Source of the DNA: Novipirellula caenicola
Lineage (GTDB): Bacteria; Planctomycetota; Planctomycetia; Pirellulales; Pirellulaceae
Assembly (NCBI RefSeq): GCF_039545035.1
Contig: NZ_BAABRO010000020.1
Span: forward strand, 62,001 to 126,000
Direction of reading: 5' to 3'
DNA: 64,000 nt
This document shows positions 18,925-30,289 of this stretch, piece after piece. Every line of letters begins with the position of its first letter. Positions within the stretch are counted from its first letter, which is position 1. Made by a program: the position numbers and the translations under genes. Under the pieces are notes generated by a model. The model was not told the origin of the DNA and made no database searches. It worked only from the letters and a program-made list of their open reading frames with translations.

Positions 18925-19464
18925 TCACTCGTACTGGCTCACGATGTCCAAGTGAACTTCACGCATCGGCAACCAGAAATCGTTTTTCAGTTTCGGGTCG
19001 TTGGAGCGGACGATGTTCAGACTCACTTGCAACCTCTTGAGCGCCGAATCGAACTGGCTTTTCGTACATCCCAATCGCGTGATCGCTCGCTTGCGAAGCG
19101 GGCCGGTGTAATCGGGCTCCAACCGGATCAGCTCATACACGTCCTGGGACAGCGGATCCAATTCGCAAACCCGCTTGAATGCGACCGGGTAGTGCACATT
19201 GCGAAAATGCTGCATCTCCATCAGCACCGCATCGCCGCCAGGGACCTTTCCATAGAACACAGTATCGGGATAGGTCTGGGGAATCCGCGTCTTCCAGTCC
19301 CATACGGCCTTCACCTTTGGACTCCATCCGCCACCGCTGGGTTTCTGTTCGGACAATCCCGTGTGGTCCCACAACGAGGGGTAAGGCGAGTCTTTGCTGC
19401 CGAAAACCGTGCAAACCTTTTGCTTCAACACAAATTGGTAGGCTTCATCGAATGTCGTGATCAT
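18925..19464 (-). CDS. AlkZ-related small protein (tentative)
   Basis: A 179-residue protein beginning MITTFDEAYQFVLKQKVCTVFGS. From memory it resembles short planctomycete proteins called AlkZ-related (related to the YcaQ/AlkZ DNA-glycosylase winged-helix fold): the blocks PSLWDHTGL, GWSPKVKAVWDWKTRIP, DTVFYGKVPGG and LGCTKSQFDSALKRLQVSLNIVR look like that group. It is far shorter than true AlkZ (about 400 residues), so glycosylase activity should not be assumed. ATG 19464 is preferred to the longer frame from 19548. It converges on the GT61 gene. Confidence 0.55.
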   Translation of the reverse strand: MITTFDEAYQFVLKQKVCTVFGSKDSPYPSLWDHTGLSEQKPSGGGWSPKVKAVWDWKTRIPQTYPDTVFYGKVPGGDAVLMEMQHFRNVHYPVAFKRVCELDPLSQDVYELIRLEPDYTGPLRKRAITRLGCTKSQFDSALKRLQVSLNIVRSNDPKLKNDFWLPMREVHLDIVSQYE

Positions 19465-20061
19465 GGAAACGGCTAAATGAGTGAAAAGCACAGCACCACG
19501 GTGCGTTGACATCAGTGCCCCGGAAAACACCCTCGGCTTTATAACCAAACCGCCGCCCCCCGCCTAATGCTGTCCACTTCGATCAGCCCCCCGCTCAGGA
19601 CAAAAACGACACTATTGCGGTATCATCATCGAGCAAACCAGTCCCGCAGAGGGGGCCAAAATAGACTCCGTTTACGATGGGCGACTCGCCCACGGAAAAA
19701 CGACAATGACACAGTCTCAACAATGGGGCACTTGGGTTGATTCGAACCATTGCCCGGCTACAAACGGATCAATCCCGCGTCGCCCTGCTGCAGAAAAAGC
19801 CCTTGGCGACGGCGATCCCGCGATCCATCTCCGCAGGGACTACCGCCGGGTGCCTCCGCATAAACGGCCTATCGGACCGTCAAACCCGCTAAGAATCAAC
19901 ATCAAGGGTAAATCGAGTTCTCGCTTCGTAGGCATCTAGGTTACAATCGTCCTACCTACCGTTGGGGAACGCCCCGTTAACCGCACCATTCCTTGCCCAC
20001 TGTGTCATTGTGCGACCTTGTTCGCATAAAAACCCAGCCAAAATTAAGCGACATCGAGAAA
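19465..20061. other. Intergenic region, no gene recognised
   Basis: 597 bp between divergent genes. The plus-strand frame at 19706-19939 encodes no recognisable protein. A sequence near 19738 (GATTCGAACC) looks like a tRNA T-arm on the minus strand but has no matching acceptor or anticodon arm. The promoter of the large secreted cytochrome fusion is expected here. Confidence 0.4.
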
Positions 20062-23556
<3,495 letters not shown>

Positions 23557-23587
23557 TCGCGGCTCTGCTTGATGGTCCTGATCACAA

Positions 23588-23622
23588 ACGGCGCGGGAGC
23601 AGAACTCCCGCGTCGTTTTTTT
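23588..23622 (+). terminator. Rho-independent terminator of the cytochrome fusion gene
   Basis: ACGGCGCGGGAG and CTCCCGCGTCGT form a 12-bp stem with one mismatch and a CAGAA loop, followed directly by seven T residues, 31 bp after the stop codon. Confidence 0.85.
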
Positions 23623-23661
23623 ATGCGTGGTCAGTATTCATGTTCACCACCCGCCCTAAAA

Positions 23662-24724
23662 CCGCGACGCGTAAGCGGCCGGGTCTCCCCGAACCAAAGC
23701 TGCAACGTACAAGCAAAACCCGATGCCTCACGGCAAACGGCTCACACCCCCTGAGCCGTGACGCGTAAGCGGCCGGGTACCGTCGAACCACCGCTGCAAC
23801 CTACAAGCAAGACCCGATGCCTTACGGCAAACGGCTCACACCCCCTGAGCCGCGACGCGTAAGCGGCCGGGTCTCCCCGAACCAAAGCTGCATCGTGCAA
23901 GCAAGACCCGATGCCTTACGGCAAACGGCTCACACCCTCTGAGCCGCGACGCGTGAGCGGCCGGGTCCCACCGAACCACAGCTGCAACGTGCAAGCTAAA
24001 ACCCGATGCCTTACGGCAAACGGCTCACATCCTCTGAGCCGCGACGCGTAAGCGGCCGGGTCTCCCCGAACCAAAGCTGCAACGTGCAAGCTAAAACCCG
24101 ATGCCTCACGGCAAACGGCTCACACCCCCTGAGCCGCGACGCGTAAGCGGCCGGGTACCGCCGAACCAAAGCTACAACCTGCAAGCAAGCCCCGATGCCT
24201 CACGGCAAACGGCTCACATCCCCTGAGCCGCGACGCGTAAGCGGCCGGGTCCCGCCGAACCACAGCGGCATCGTGCAAGCTCGACCCGATGCCTTACGGC
24301 AAACGGCTCCCCCCCCCTTAGCCGTGACGCGTAAGCGGCCGGGTATCCCCGAACCACAGCTGCATCGTACAAGCTCGACCCGATGCCTTACGGCAAACGG
24401 CTCACACCCCCTGAGCCGCGACGCGTAAGCGGCCGGGTCCCACCGAACCACAGCTGCATCGTACAAGCTCGACCCGATGCCTTACGGCAAACGGCTCACA
24501 CCCCCTGAGCCGCGACGCGTAAGCGGCCGGGTATCCCCGAACCACAGCCGCAACCTACAAGCAAGACCCGATGCCTTACGGCAAACGGCTCACCCCCCCT
24601 GAGCCGCGACGCGTAAGCGGCCGGGTCTCCCAGAACCAAAGCTGCAACGTACAAGAAAAACCGATGCCTCACGGCAAACGGCTCACATCCTCTGAGCCGC
24701 GACGCGTTAGCGGCTGGGTACCAC
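23662..24724. repeat. 94-bp palindromic repeat array, left block (12 copies)
   Basis: Twelve copies of a 93-95-bp unit, with right-arm cores (GCGACGCGT or close variants) starting at 23664, 23758, 23852, 23946, 24041, 24136, 24230, 24324, 24418, 24512, 24606 and 24699. Between successive cores lie a conserved 33-bp linker (CGAACC, GCTGCA, GCAAGC) and a long imperfect palindrome. Its left arm has blocks ACCCG, CTTACG and CGGCTCA, and its right arm has TGAGCCG, CGTAAG and CGGGT, separated by 4-5-nt internal loops and a 7-nt C-rich apical loop. The block starts with a bare right arm. Units are about 90% alike by eye. Confidence 0.95.
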
Positions 24725-24820
24725 GGTAGCCTCTGAACATCGTTTTAGGAAATGCTTTCGATACAACTCGGCTCTCATCCCTCGTCTGTGATACATTTAA
24801 CATGATTGGGGGCAATTTGC

Positions 24821-25306
24821 ATGAACACGACACCGCTTGGGCTGTTCATTACGTGGACGGTGTACGGCACCTTCCTGCCCGGAGACGCCCGTGGCTGGAG
24901 GCACCGCAGCGTTGGGCCTCAACTTGCTCAGCCTCACTTGGAAACTTGGCACCGCGATCGCTTAGGTCACGATGTCATTCTTCTTGAAGACTCAATGCAA
25001 TTAGTTGCAGAAGCTGCGATTTATGAGATCTGCGATGTTCGGCCCTGGTCTCTCTGGACGACGTCAGCGCGAACAAATCATGTGCATGTCGTCATCACCG
25101 CGCCGGAGTACAAGCCCAAAGTGGTGCGAGACCAATTGAAGGCAAAAGCAACCATGGAACTTCGCCGAACATTTGCAATCTGGAGAGATCGTCCAGTCTG
25201 GACAGGGAAAGGTGACATTGAATTCCTACATAGTGAATCAGAGATCCAACAATGCGTGATTTACATCAACGAAGCCCAAGACCGCAAGCACCGCGATTTG
25301 ATGTGA
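24821..25306 (+). CDS. REP-associated tyrosine transposase (RAYT, IS200/Y1 family)
   Basis: A 161-residue Y1-type HUH transposase. The metal-binding HUH motif is HVH in TNHVHVVITA (about residue 90). The catalytic tyrosine is most likely the one in CVIYINEAQDRKH near the C-terminus. The N-terminal block LFITWTVYGTFLPGDARGW is typical of RAYT-like proteins. Such enzymes nick single-stranded DNA at hairpins and normally occur once per genome beside REP repeats. It sits inside the 94-bp array, and its stop codon TGA is the first three bases of a repeat right arm (TGAGCCG). A GGGGG stretch precedes ATG 24821. It looks intact. Mobility is unproven, as such genes are usually domesticated. Confidence 0.88.
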   Translation: MNTTPLGLFITWTVYGTFLPGDARGWRHRSVGPQLAQPHLETWHRDRLGHDVILLEDSMQLVAEAAIYEICDVRPWSLWTTSARTNHVHVVITAPEYKPKVVRDQLKAKATMELRRTFAIWRDRPVWTGKGDIEFLHSESEIQQCVIYINEAQDRKHRDLM

Positions 25307-26112
25307 GCCGCGACGCGTAAGCGGCCGGGTCTCCCCGAACCACAGATGCAACGTGCAAGCAAGACCCGATGCCTTACGGCAAACGGCTCACATCCTCTGA
25401 GCCGCGACGCGTAAGCGGCCGGGTACCGCCGAACCACAGCTGCAACCTACAAGCAAGACCCGATGCCTTACGGCAAACGGCTCACACCCCCTGCGCCGAG
25501 ACGCGTAAGCGGCCGGGTCCCCCCGAACCACAGCTGCATCGTGCAAGCTCGACCCGATGCCTCACGGCAAACGGCTCACATCCTCTGAGCCGCGACGCGT
25601 AAGCGGCCGGGTACCGCCGAACCACAGCTGCAACGTGCAAGCTCGACCCGATGCCTTACGGCAAACGGCTCACACCCCCTGAGCCGCGACGCGTAAGCGG
25701 CCGGGTCTCCCCGAACCAGACCTGCATCGTACAAGCAAGACCCGATGCCTTACGGCAAACGGCTCACATCCCCTGAGCCGTGACGCGTAAGCGGCCGGGT
25801 CCCGCCGTACCAAAGCTGCAACGTACAAGCTCGACCCGATGCCTTTCGGCAAACGGCTCACATCCTCTGAGCCGCGACGCGTAAGCGGCCGGGTCTCTAC
25901 GAACCACAGCGGCATCGTGCAAGCAAGACCCGATGCCTCACGGCAAACGGCTCACACCCCCTGAGCCGCGACGCGTAAGCGGCCGGGTCTCCCCAAAACA
26001 AAGCTGCATCGTGCAAGCTCGACCCGATGCCTCACGGCAAACGGCTCACATCCTCTGAGCCGCGACGCGTAAGCGGCCGGGTCTCCCCGAACCAAAGCTG
26101 CAACGTGCAAGC
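25304..26112. repeat. 94-bp palindromic repeat array, right block (9 copies)
   Basis: Nine further copies, all in the same orientation as the left block, with right-arm cores at 25310, 25404, 25498, 25592, 25686, 25780, 25874, 25968 and 26062 (exactly 94 bp apart). The block starts with a right arm fused to the transposase stop codon and ends after a right arm plus linker at about 26112. The linkers fall into a few recurring variants (after CGGGT: CTCCCC, ACCGCC or CCACC; later CTCG or AAGA), mixed along the array. This suggests repeated unequal exchange or copying. Confidence 0.95.
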
Positions 26113-26179
26113 GAGCAGGGGCAATCGATTAGGATTACATACTCACTTGCACCTTCCGTGCAGCGTGTGACACCTTGCT

Positions 26180-27364
26180 CTACTGCGCTACGGCCTCGAA
26201 GATCGCGATACGTCCATCGTTTCGTTTGCCTTTGGCGTTTTCTCCGCCGTTTGGCCATGAAAGGACAACGCCGTACAGTTTGCCGTCCTTTTCGACGGGG
26301 CAGAATCCGTGCATGTGATGCATGTACTCGAGTTCGTCGTAGGTTGCGGGAATTAGCGAACCAGTGGGCTTGCCGTCATCCATCACCAACACGGGAGCCA
26401 CGCCGTTGGTCATCGACAATGGATTCAGCAGCGGCAAAAACATGCTCGAACCGTGATGCGAGATGTTGCAAGGGTTCGAGCCTTTGGGCAACTCGACGTA
26501 ATACTTGTTCTCTGCGCCCGTCGCCTTGATCTGCGCGCCGCCGGTGGTGAAAGCGTAGACACGACCATGGGCACGCGAGGCGACTTCGACAATCTCCTGG
26601 CCGCTCTCATTCGCGACCTGAACACCGTGTGCGGTGTTGAACGGGCCACCCACGTTCTCCTTTCCGCCCCACGCAGGACCACTCCATTGCCACTGGCCGT
26701 CACGGTACTCGGCCGACAATGCATAGTCGCCCGGAGCATAGCCGATTACGGTGACGAGTCGTTTTGCTTCAGGAAGGTAAACCACATCGCAAGGAGTGAA
26801 TCTGCCACCGGCAGCGAAATACGAATTGACGGTCGGATTGTCAAACTCGGTGCCTTTGGGTTGTTTCAATTTGGCGACCACCTTGCCACGCTGCGAAACA
26901 ACCACTTCGCCAGTGTTGGTCGATGCGAACGCCCAATACGATTGGCCATCCATTACAAAGCAATCGGCTCCGTGAGCGTTCATGCCACCGGCAAAGATCG
27001 AATCTTGATCCTCAACCAATTTCCATTCTTTCAATTCGGCATCCAGCGTTACCAGACCATGTTTGGCAACCACCGTCACGATCTCGTGGGTCGTCTGGTC
27101 GACATCAGCATTGTTGTGCAAACCGCCCTTGGCCGCAGCGATCATCGCATCAGACTGCTTGCCCAATTCAGGACGATGCTCCCAGCGATAGGTCTTGCCG
27201 TTCGCATTAAACGTGTTTTCAGCAGTCGCCAGATCGACCGCCACGACAGGGTGTTTCGCATCAGACGCGTGATCGTGATCGTGCCCCTCATGGGCAATTC
27301 CCTGCGAGGAAATTCCAAATGCGAACGCGATATTTAAACAGAAAACAGCTCGGGTGTATGGCAC
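26180..27364 (-). CDS. Secreted His-rich, propeller-like hypothetical protein
   Basis: A protein of about 394 residues. From GTG 27364 it starts with a signal peptide (VFCLNIAFAFGISSQGIA) followed at once by a His/Asp-rich metal-binding-like stretch HEGHDHDH. The rest shows repeated beta-strand blocks with motifs such as NTGEVVVSQRGKVVAKLKQPKG, GGRFTPCDVVYLPEAKRLVTVIGYAPG and HGRVYAFTTGG, suggesting a beta-propeller. Two HHMHG/HHGSS patches and several Cys occur. The frame is open to 27487, but the extra residues do not look like an export signal. A periplasmic metal-handling or lectin-like role is possible; I recognise no named family. Confidence 0.65.
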   Translation of the reverse strand: MPYTRAVFCLNIAFAFGISSQGIAHEGHDHDHASDAKHPVVAVDLATAENTFNANGKTYRWEHRPELGKQSDAMIAAAKGGLHNNADVDQTTHEIVTVVAKHGLVTLDAELKEWKLVEDQDSIFAGGMNAHGADCFVMDGQSYWAFASTNTGEVVVSQRGKVVAKLKQPKGTEFDNPTVNSYFAAGGRFTPCDVVYLPEAKRLVTVIGYAPGDYALSAEYRDGQWQWSGPAWGGKENVGGPFNTAHGVQVANESGQEIVEVASRAHGRVYAFTTGGAQIKATGAENKYYVELPKGSNPCNISHHGSSMFLPLLNPLSMTNGVAPVLVMDDGKPTGSLIPATYDELEYMHHMHGFCPVEKDGKLYGVVLSWPNGGENAKGKRNDGRIAIFEAVAQ

Positions 27365-27782
27365 AGTAGCAGGCTCGATTGAGGAAGAAAGGGGACAGAT
27401 TGCGGCGTTATTGTGACCCAATCTCTGCCATAAATCAATCACCGCCCCTTTGCAACGGGCAAGGACCCCGTGGCCGACTTTCAACAATTTGACACCGTTT
27501 CAGCGATGCAATGTCTCCAGACGGTTGGCATTGTGTTCGTCTTCGGTGGGATTCGAGTCTAGAGTCACGAGCCGCGTGATTGCGGTGGTTGTGCAGATTG
27601 TCGGCGGCAGGGCGGAGATGTTTCAACAAATTGCGACTGTAACGCAACGAGTTGCCGGTCCGCGGTGATTTCCGCGTCCTAATCTGGTTGCAGATCGATA
27701 TTCTCGCCCTAAGTGCGAGCTGCACTCGACGACTTGTCTTGGCGTTCGGCGATTAATCATGCAACACAGCCAGCTTCATGTA

Positions 27783-28139
27783 ATGAATTCGAAAATGACA
27801 ATCAAAAAGTTTTTCACACTCACTTGCGGCGTGATCGTGCTCTCTTCGGTCATGGTTTCGATGCCAGAAATCCGTCCAGCTCAGGCGACGACGCCGAAAA
27901 GCCTCATACCGGCCGATTTTGAAATGGAAGGCACCTGGGTGTTCGCAGCATCGACGACCGACACCGGCATCCCCATCGAAAATCCAAAGATCGTTCACAT
28001 CGAAGGCGTGCCGTTTGTCGTCGGTAAACGCAAAGGTCGATTCGAGACGTTTCAAGAAACCATGTTTGCAGGCGGCAGTACCTACATTCGTCTGAAATCG
28101 ATCAACCTGATCCAGCAGGTTCCGGAATCGAACCAATGA
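27783..28139 (+). CDS. Small secreted hypothetical protein
   Basis: A protein of about 118 residues with a signal peptide (MTIKKFFTLTCGVIVLSSVMVS, cleavage likely after AQA) and a mature part of about 85 residues containing beta-like segments (GTWVFAASTTD, VPFVVGKRKGRFETF, STYIRLKSINLIQQV). No family is recognised. It starts at ATG 27783, or 27795 for the minimal signal peptide, or 27759 for the longest frame. It is divergent from the His-rich secreted protein gene and may share its promoter region. Confidence 0.55.
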   Translation: MNSKMTIKKFFTLTCGVIVLSSVMVSMPEIRPAQATTPKSLIPADFEMEGTWVFAASTTDTGIPIENPKIVHIEGVPFVVGKRKGRFETFQETMFAGGSTYIRLKSINLIQQVPESNQ

Positions 28140-28327
28140 CTCATCATGGATGAAATTCGGGCTGGCTGTCCTGCGATCTTGTTAGAGATCCTCTCGCATC
28201 GGGATCTTTAGCAAGATCCACTACCAAAAATTTTCGGTAGCACACCAAAGTTGATCAAAACCGCAGAAAGTCCTTTCCCATCAGCACAAGCCACCATTGG
28301 CCAGAAAATCGAACCAGAGAAACGAAA

Positions 28328-28360
28328 AAAGGGTTTTCGCTGCTCAAGCGAAAACCCTTT
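28328..28360 (-). terminator. Rho-independent terminator of tRNA-Leu
   Basis: A perfect 14-bp stem (AAAGGGTTTTCGCT with AGCGAAAACCCTTT, 5-nt loop), followed on the minus strand by a run of six T residues. It lies 13 bp beyond the tRNA 3' end. Confidence 0.93.
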
Positions 28361-28372
28361 GATTTCGATCAG

Positions 28373-28456
28373 TGCGGATGAGAGGACTTGAACCTCCACG
28401 CCCTTGCGGGCACTAGAACCTGAATCTAGCGCGTCTGCCAATTCCGCCACATCCGC
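28373..28456 (-). tRNA. tRNA-Leu (anticodon CAG)
   Basis: Read on the minus strand, GCGGATG at the 5' end pairs with CATCCGC at the 3' end. The anticodon stem CTAGA/TCTAG holds the loop TTCAGGT, giving anticodon CAG for CUG leucine codons. A long variable arm (TGCCCGCAAGGGCG) and T-loop GTTCAAGTC are typical of class II tRNAs. CCA is not encoded. Length is 84 nt. Confidence 0.97.
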
Positions 28457-28751
28457 GAATTAGCCCTAGAACAATATCGCGATTTTCCTTGAATCGCAAG
28501 TGGATGCGAGCATGAAAAAGTAGAATTCACTTCCCTATCCCACTGGCCCAAAAAAGTGGCCGACGAACGCACCACGGTCGCTCGCTTTCGACCGCCACCG
28601 CTGGACGCTTGTCAATCGCGAAGGCCTCTCAATCCGCTGCTCGGGATAATCCAACCGAGAACGCTTCTCTCTGATATACTTGGGTGCTACAACTTGCCCC
28701 CCTGATTACCCCATTCCCTTTATTTTTTGGTCCGAGCGAGGATTGGCGAGC

Positions 28752-29504
28752 ATGCAACTTCATTGCCTCGGTACGGTAGGCTATCACCCCAACGCCCATC
28801 GCCATACCTCGTGCTACTTCCTGCCCGAATCAGGACTGCTGTTGGATGCCGGGACCGGCGTCTTTCGCTTGGCCCCCCTGATCCAGACCGATTCGCTTGA
28901 TGTGCTGCTCAGCCACGCTCACCTGGATCACACCTGTGGCTTGACCTTCTTGCTGGACGTGCTGTTTGAAAGCCCAGTGAAGACCTGCCGAATCTGGGGC
29001 GAAAAAGACAAACTCGATGCGGTCCGCAAACACTTATTCAACGACTTGATCTTCCCCGCGTCGCTCAACGCCGAGTGGATGGAGATTGATTCGCTTGATG
29101 AGTTTCGAATCGGCGACACGATGATTTCACACCGCCCTCAGGATCATCCGGGCGGCAGCGTGGCTTATCGTATCGAGTGGCAGAAACAACAAAAACGACT
29201 TGTCTATGCCACCGACAACACTGGTGACACGAGCGACGAGATGGCTCAGTGGGGTCAAGCATGTGACCTGTTGATGCAAGAGTGCTACTTTCGTGACGCG
29301 TCGGCCGAATGGGCAAAGAAGACCGGGCACTGCTGGACCAGCCGCGTGGCCGAAGTCGCTCAGCGGATCCGCCCCAAAAAATTGTTGGTCACTCACATCA
29401 ATCCGCTTGAACAGTGCAATGATCCCGTCGATCTGGATGTGATCCGCAATGCCGTCGATTGCCCCGTCGTGCTCGCCGAAGACGAGATGACGATCGAGTT
29501 CTAG
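28752..29504 (+). CDS. Metallo-beta-lactamase-fold hydrolase
   Basis: A 250-residue MBL-fold enzyme of the RNase Z/PhnP-like branch. The zinc motif HAHLDH (in LLSHAHLDHTCGL) sits near residue 56. Further ligands are the Asp in ATDNTGD, the HPGGS block around residue 134 and the His of THINP near the C-terminus. The N-terminal CLGTVGYHPNAHRHTSCYFL is typical of the group. It is probably cytoplasmic and cleaves a phosphodiester or cyclic ester bond. ATG 28752 is preferred to the longer frame from 28680. It converges on nusB, with tRNA-Leu upstream on the other strand. Confidence 0.88.
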   Translation: MQLHCLGTVGYHPNAHRHTSCYFLPESGLLLDAGTGVFRLAPLIQTDSLDVLLSHAHLDHTCGLTFLLDVLFESPVKTCRIWGEKDKLDAVRKHLFNDLIFPASLNAEWMEIDSLDEFRIGDTMISHRPQDHPGGSVAYRIEWQKQQKRLVYATDNTGDTSDEMAQWGQACDLLMQECYFRDASAEWAKKTGHCWTSRVAEVAQRIRPKKLLVTHINPLEQCNDPVDLDVIRNAVDCPVVLAEDEMTIEF

Positions 29505-29662
29505 AACCGTCGGAAATCTAAAACAGTCGAGCGTTAAAAGCCTCGAGCTGAACAAGCGAAGCGACCCGGAAAAGCAGCGTCGCTGTGGAGGGGCGATGAA
29601 TGCCCCGCGATGAATGCCCCGCGAAGACAACGCCGAAGCGTCAGCCGTGGCCAACCGCGGCG

Positions 29663-30085
29663 TCAGTCTTTGGACTGCTTGGCTTCGAGTTCTTTGTACA
29701 GTCGGTCGAGCACCCCGTTGACGAATCGCGGGCTGTTTTTGTCGCCGTAACGTTTTGCCAAAACAATGGCTTCGTTGACCGCGACACGCCCCGGCGTATC
29801 ACCAAACAAAATCTCGTAGCCCCCCAATCGCAACACATTGCGGTCGGTCACCGCCATGCGAGGCAGCGTCCAGTGGCTGGCCAATTTGCTCAGATGGGCA
29901 TCGACATCATCACGATGCTCGAGCGTCCCCATCAACAATTTGTAGGCGAACTCGGTTAACGCTTTGCGTCCTTGTAAACGCGAGCGAATGAACTGCTTGG
30001 CGGATTCATCAGAGCGGGGATCGTTAACGTCCGCCTCGTAAAGCAGCTGCAATACAATCTCGCGGGCACGGCGGCGAGTGGACAT
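29663..30085 (-). CDS. nusB: Transcription antitermination factor NusB
   Basis: A 140-residue Nus[18 protein letters not shown] at the N-terminus, then the helical core and the signature [55 protein letters not shown], which is nearly the family consensus. NusB binds boxA RNA with NusE (ribosomal protein S10) to prevent premature termination in rRNA operons. Length is normal. In other bacteria it often follows ribH; here it stands 204 bp downstream of a Ser/Thr kinase gene on the same strand. Confidence 0.97.
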   Translation of the reverse strand: MSTRRRAREIVLQLLYEADVNDPRSDESAKQFIRSRLQGRKALTEFAYKLLMGTLEHRDDVDAHLSKLASHWTLPRMAVTDRNVLRLGGYEILFGDTPGRVAVNEAIVLAKRYGDKNSPRFVNGVLDRLYKELEAKQSKD

Positions 30086-30289
30086 TCGAACCTGACAACA
30101 ATGAGGGGAAACAAAATGGAGATGCGTGTGTGGGATTCTATGCGGAAATCAGAGAAGCGCCGATTGGGGCAGCGAAGAAACCTTTGATTTCATTCGAGCA
30201 GCCCTTCGCCCAATGCCATCGACTTGGGGGGGCAGCGGTGCGGACGCGGCACGCCCCCCGATGGTGCAAAACACAGACCGCTCAGCTCG

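Noticed and set aside
19706-19939. Possible tRNA or small protein near the T-arm-like GATTCGAACC
   Set aside because: No matching acceptor stem or anticodon arm can be drawn, and the 77-codon frame (GTWVDSNHCP type) resembles peptides often predicted wrongly beside tRNA-like sequences.
24195-25915. Open reading frames inside the 94-bp arrays on both strands
   Set aside because: They come from the repetitive sequence itself, repeat with the unit, and lack recognisable protein features.
23662-26112. CRISPR array
   Set aside because: The spacing is regular, but the segments between repeat cores are themselves conserved linkers and arms rather than unique spacers, the unit is 94 bp, and there are no cas genes.
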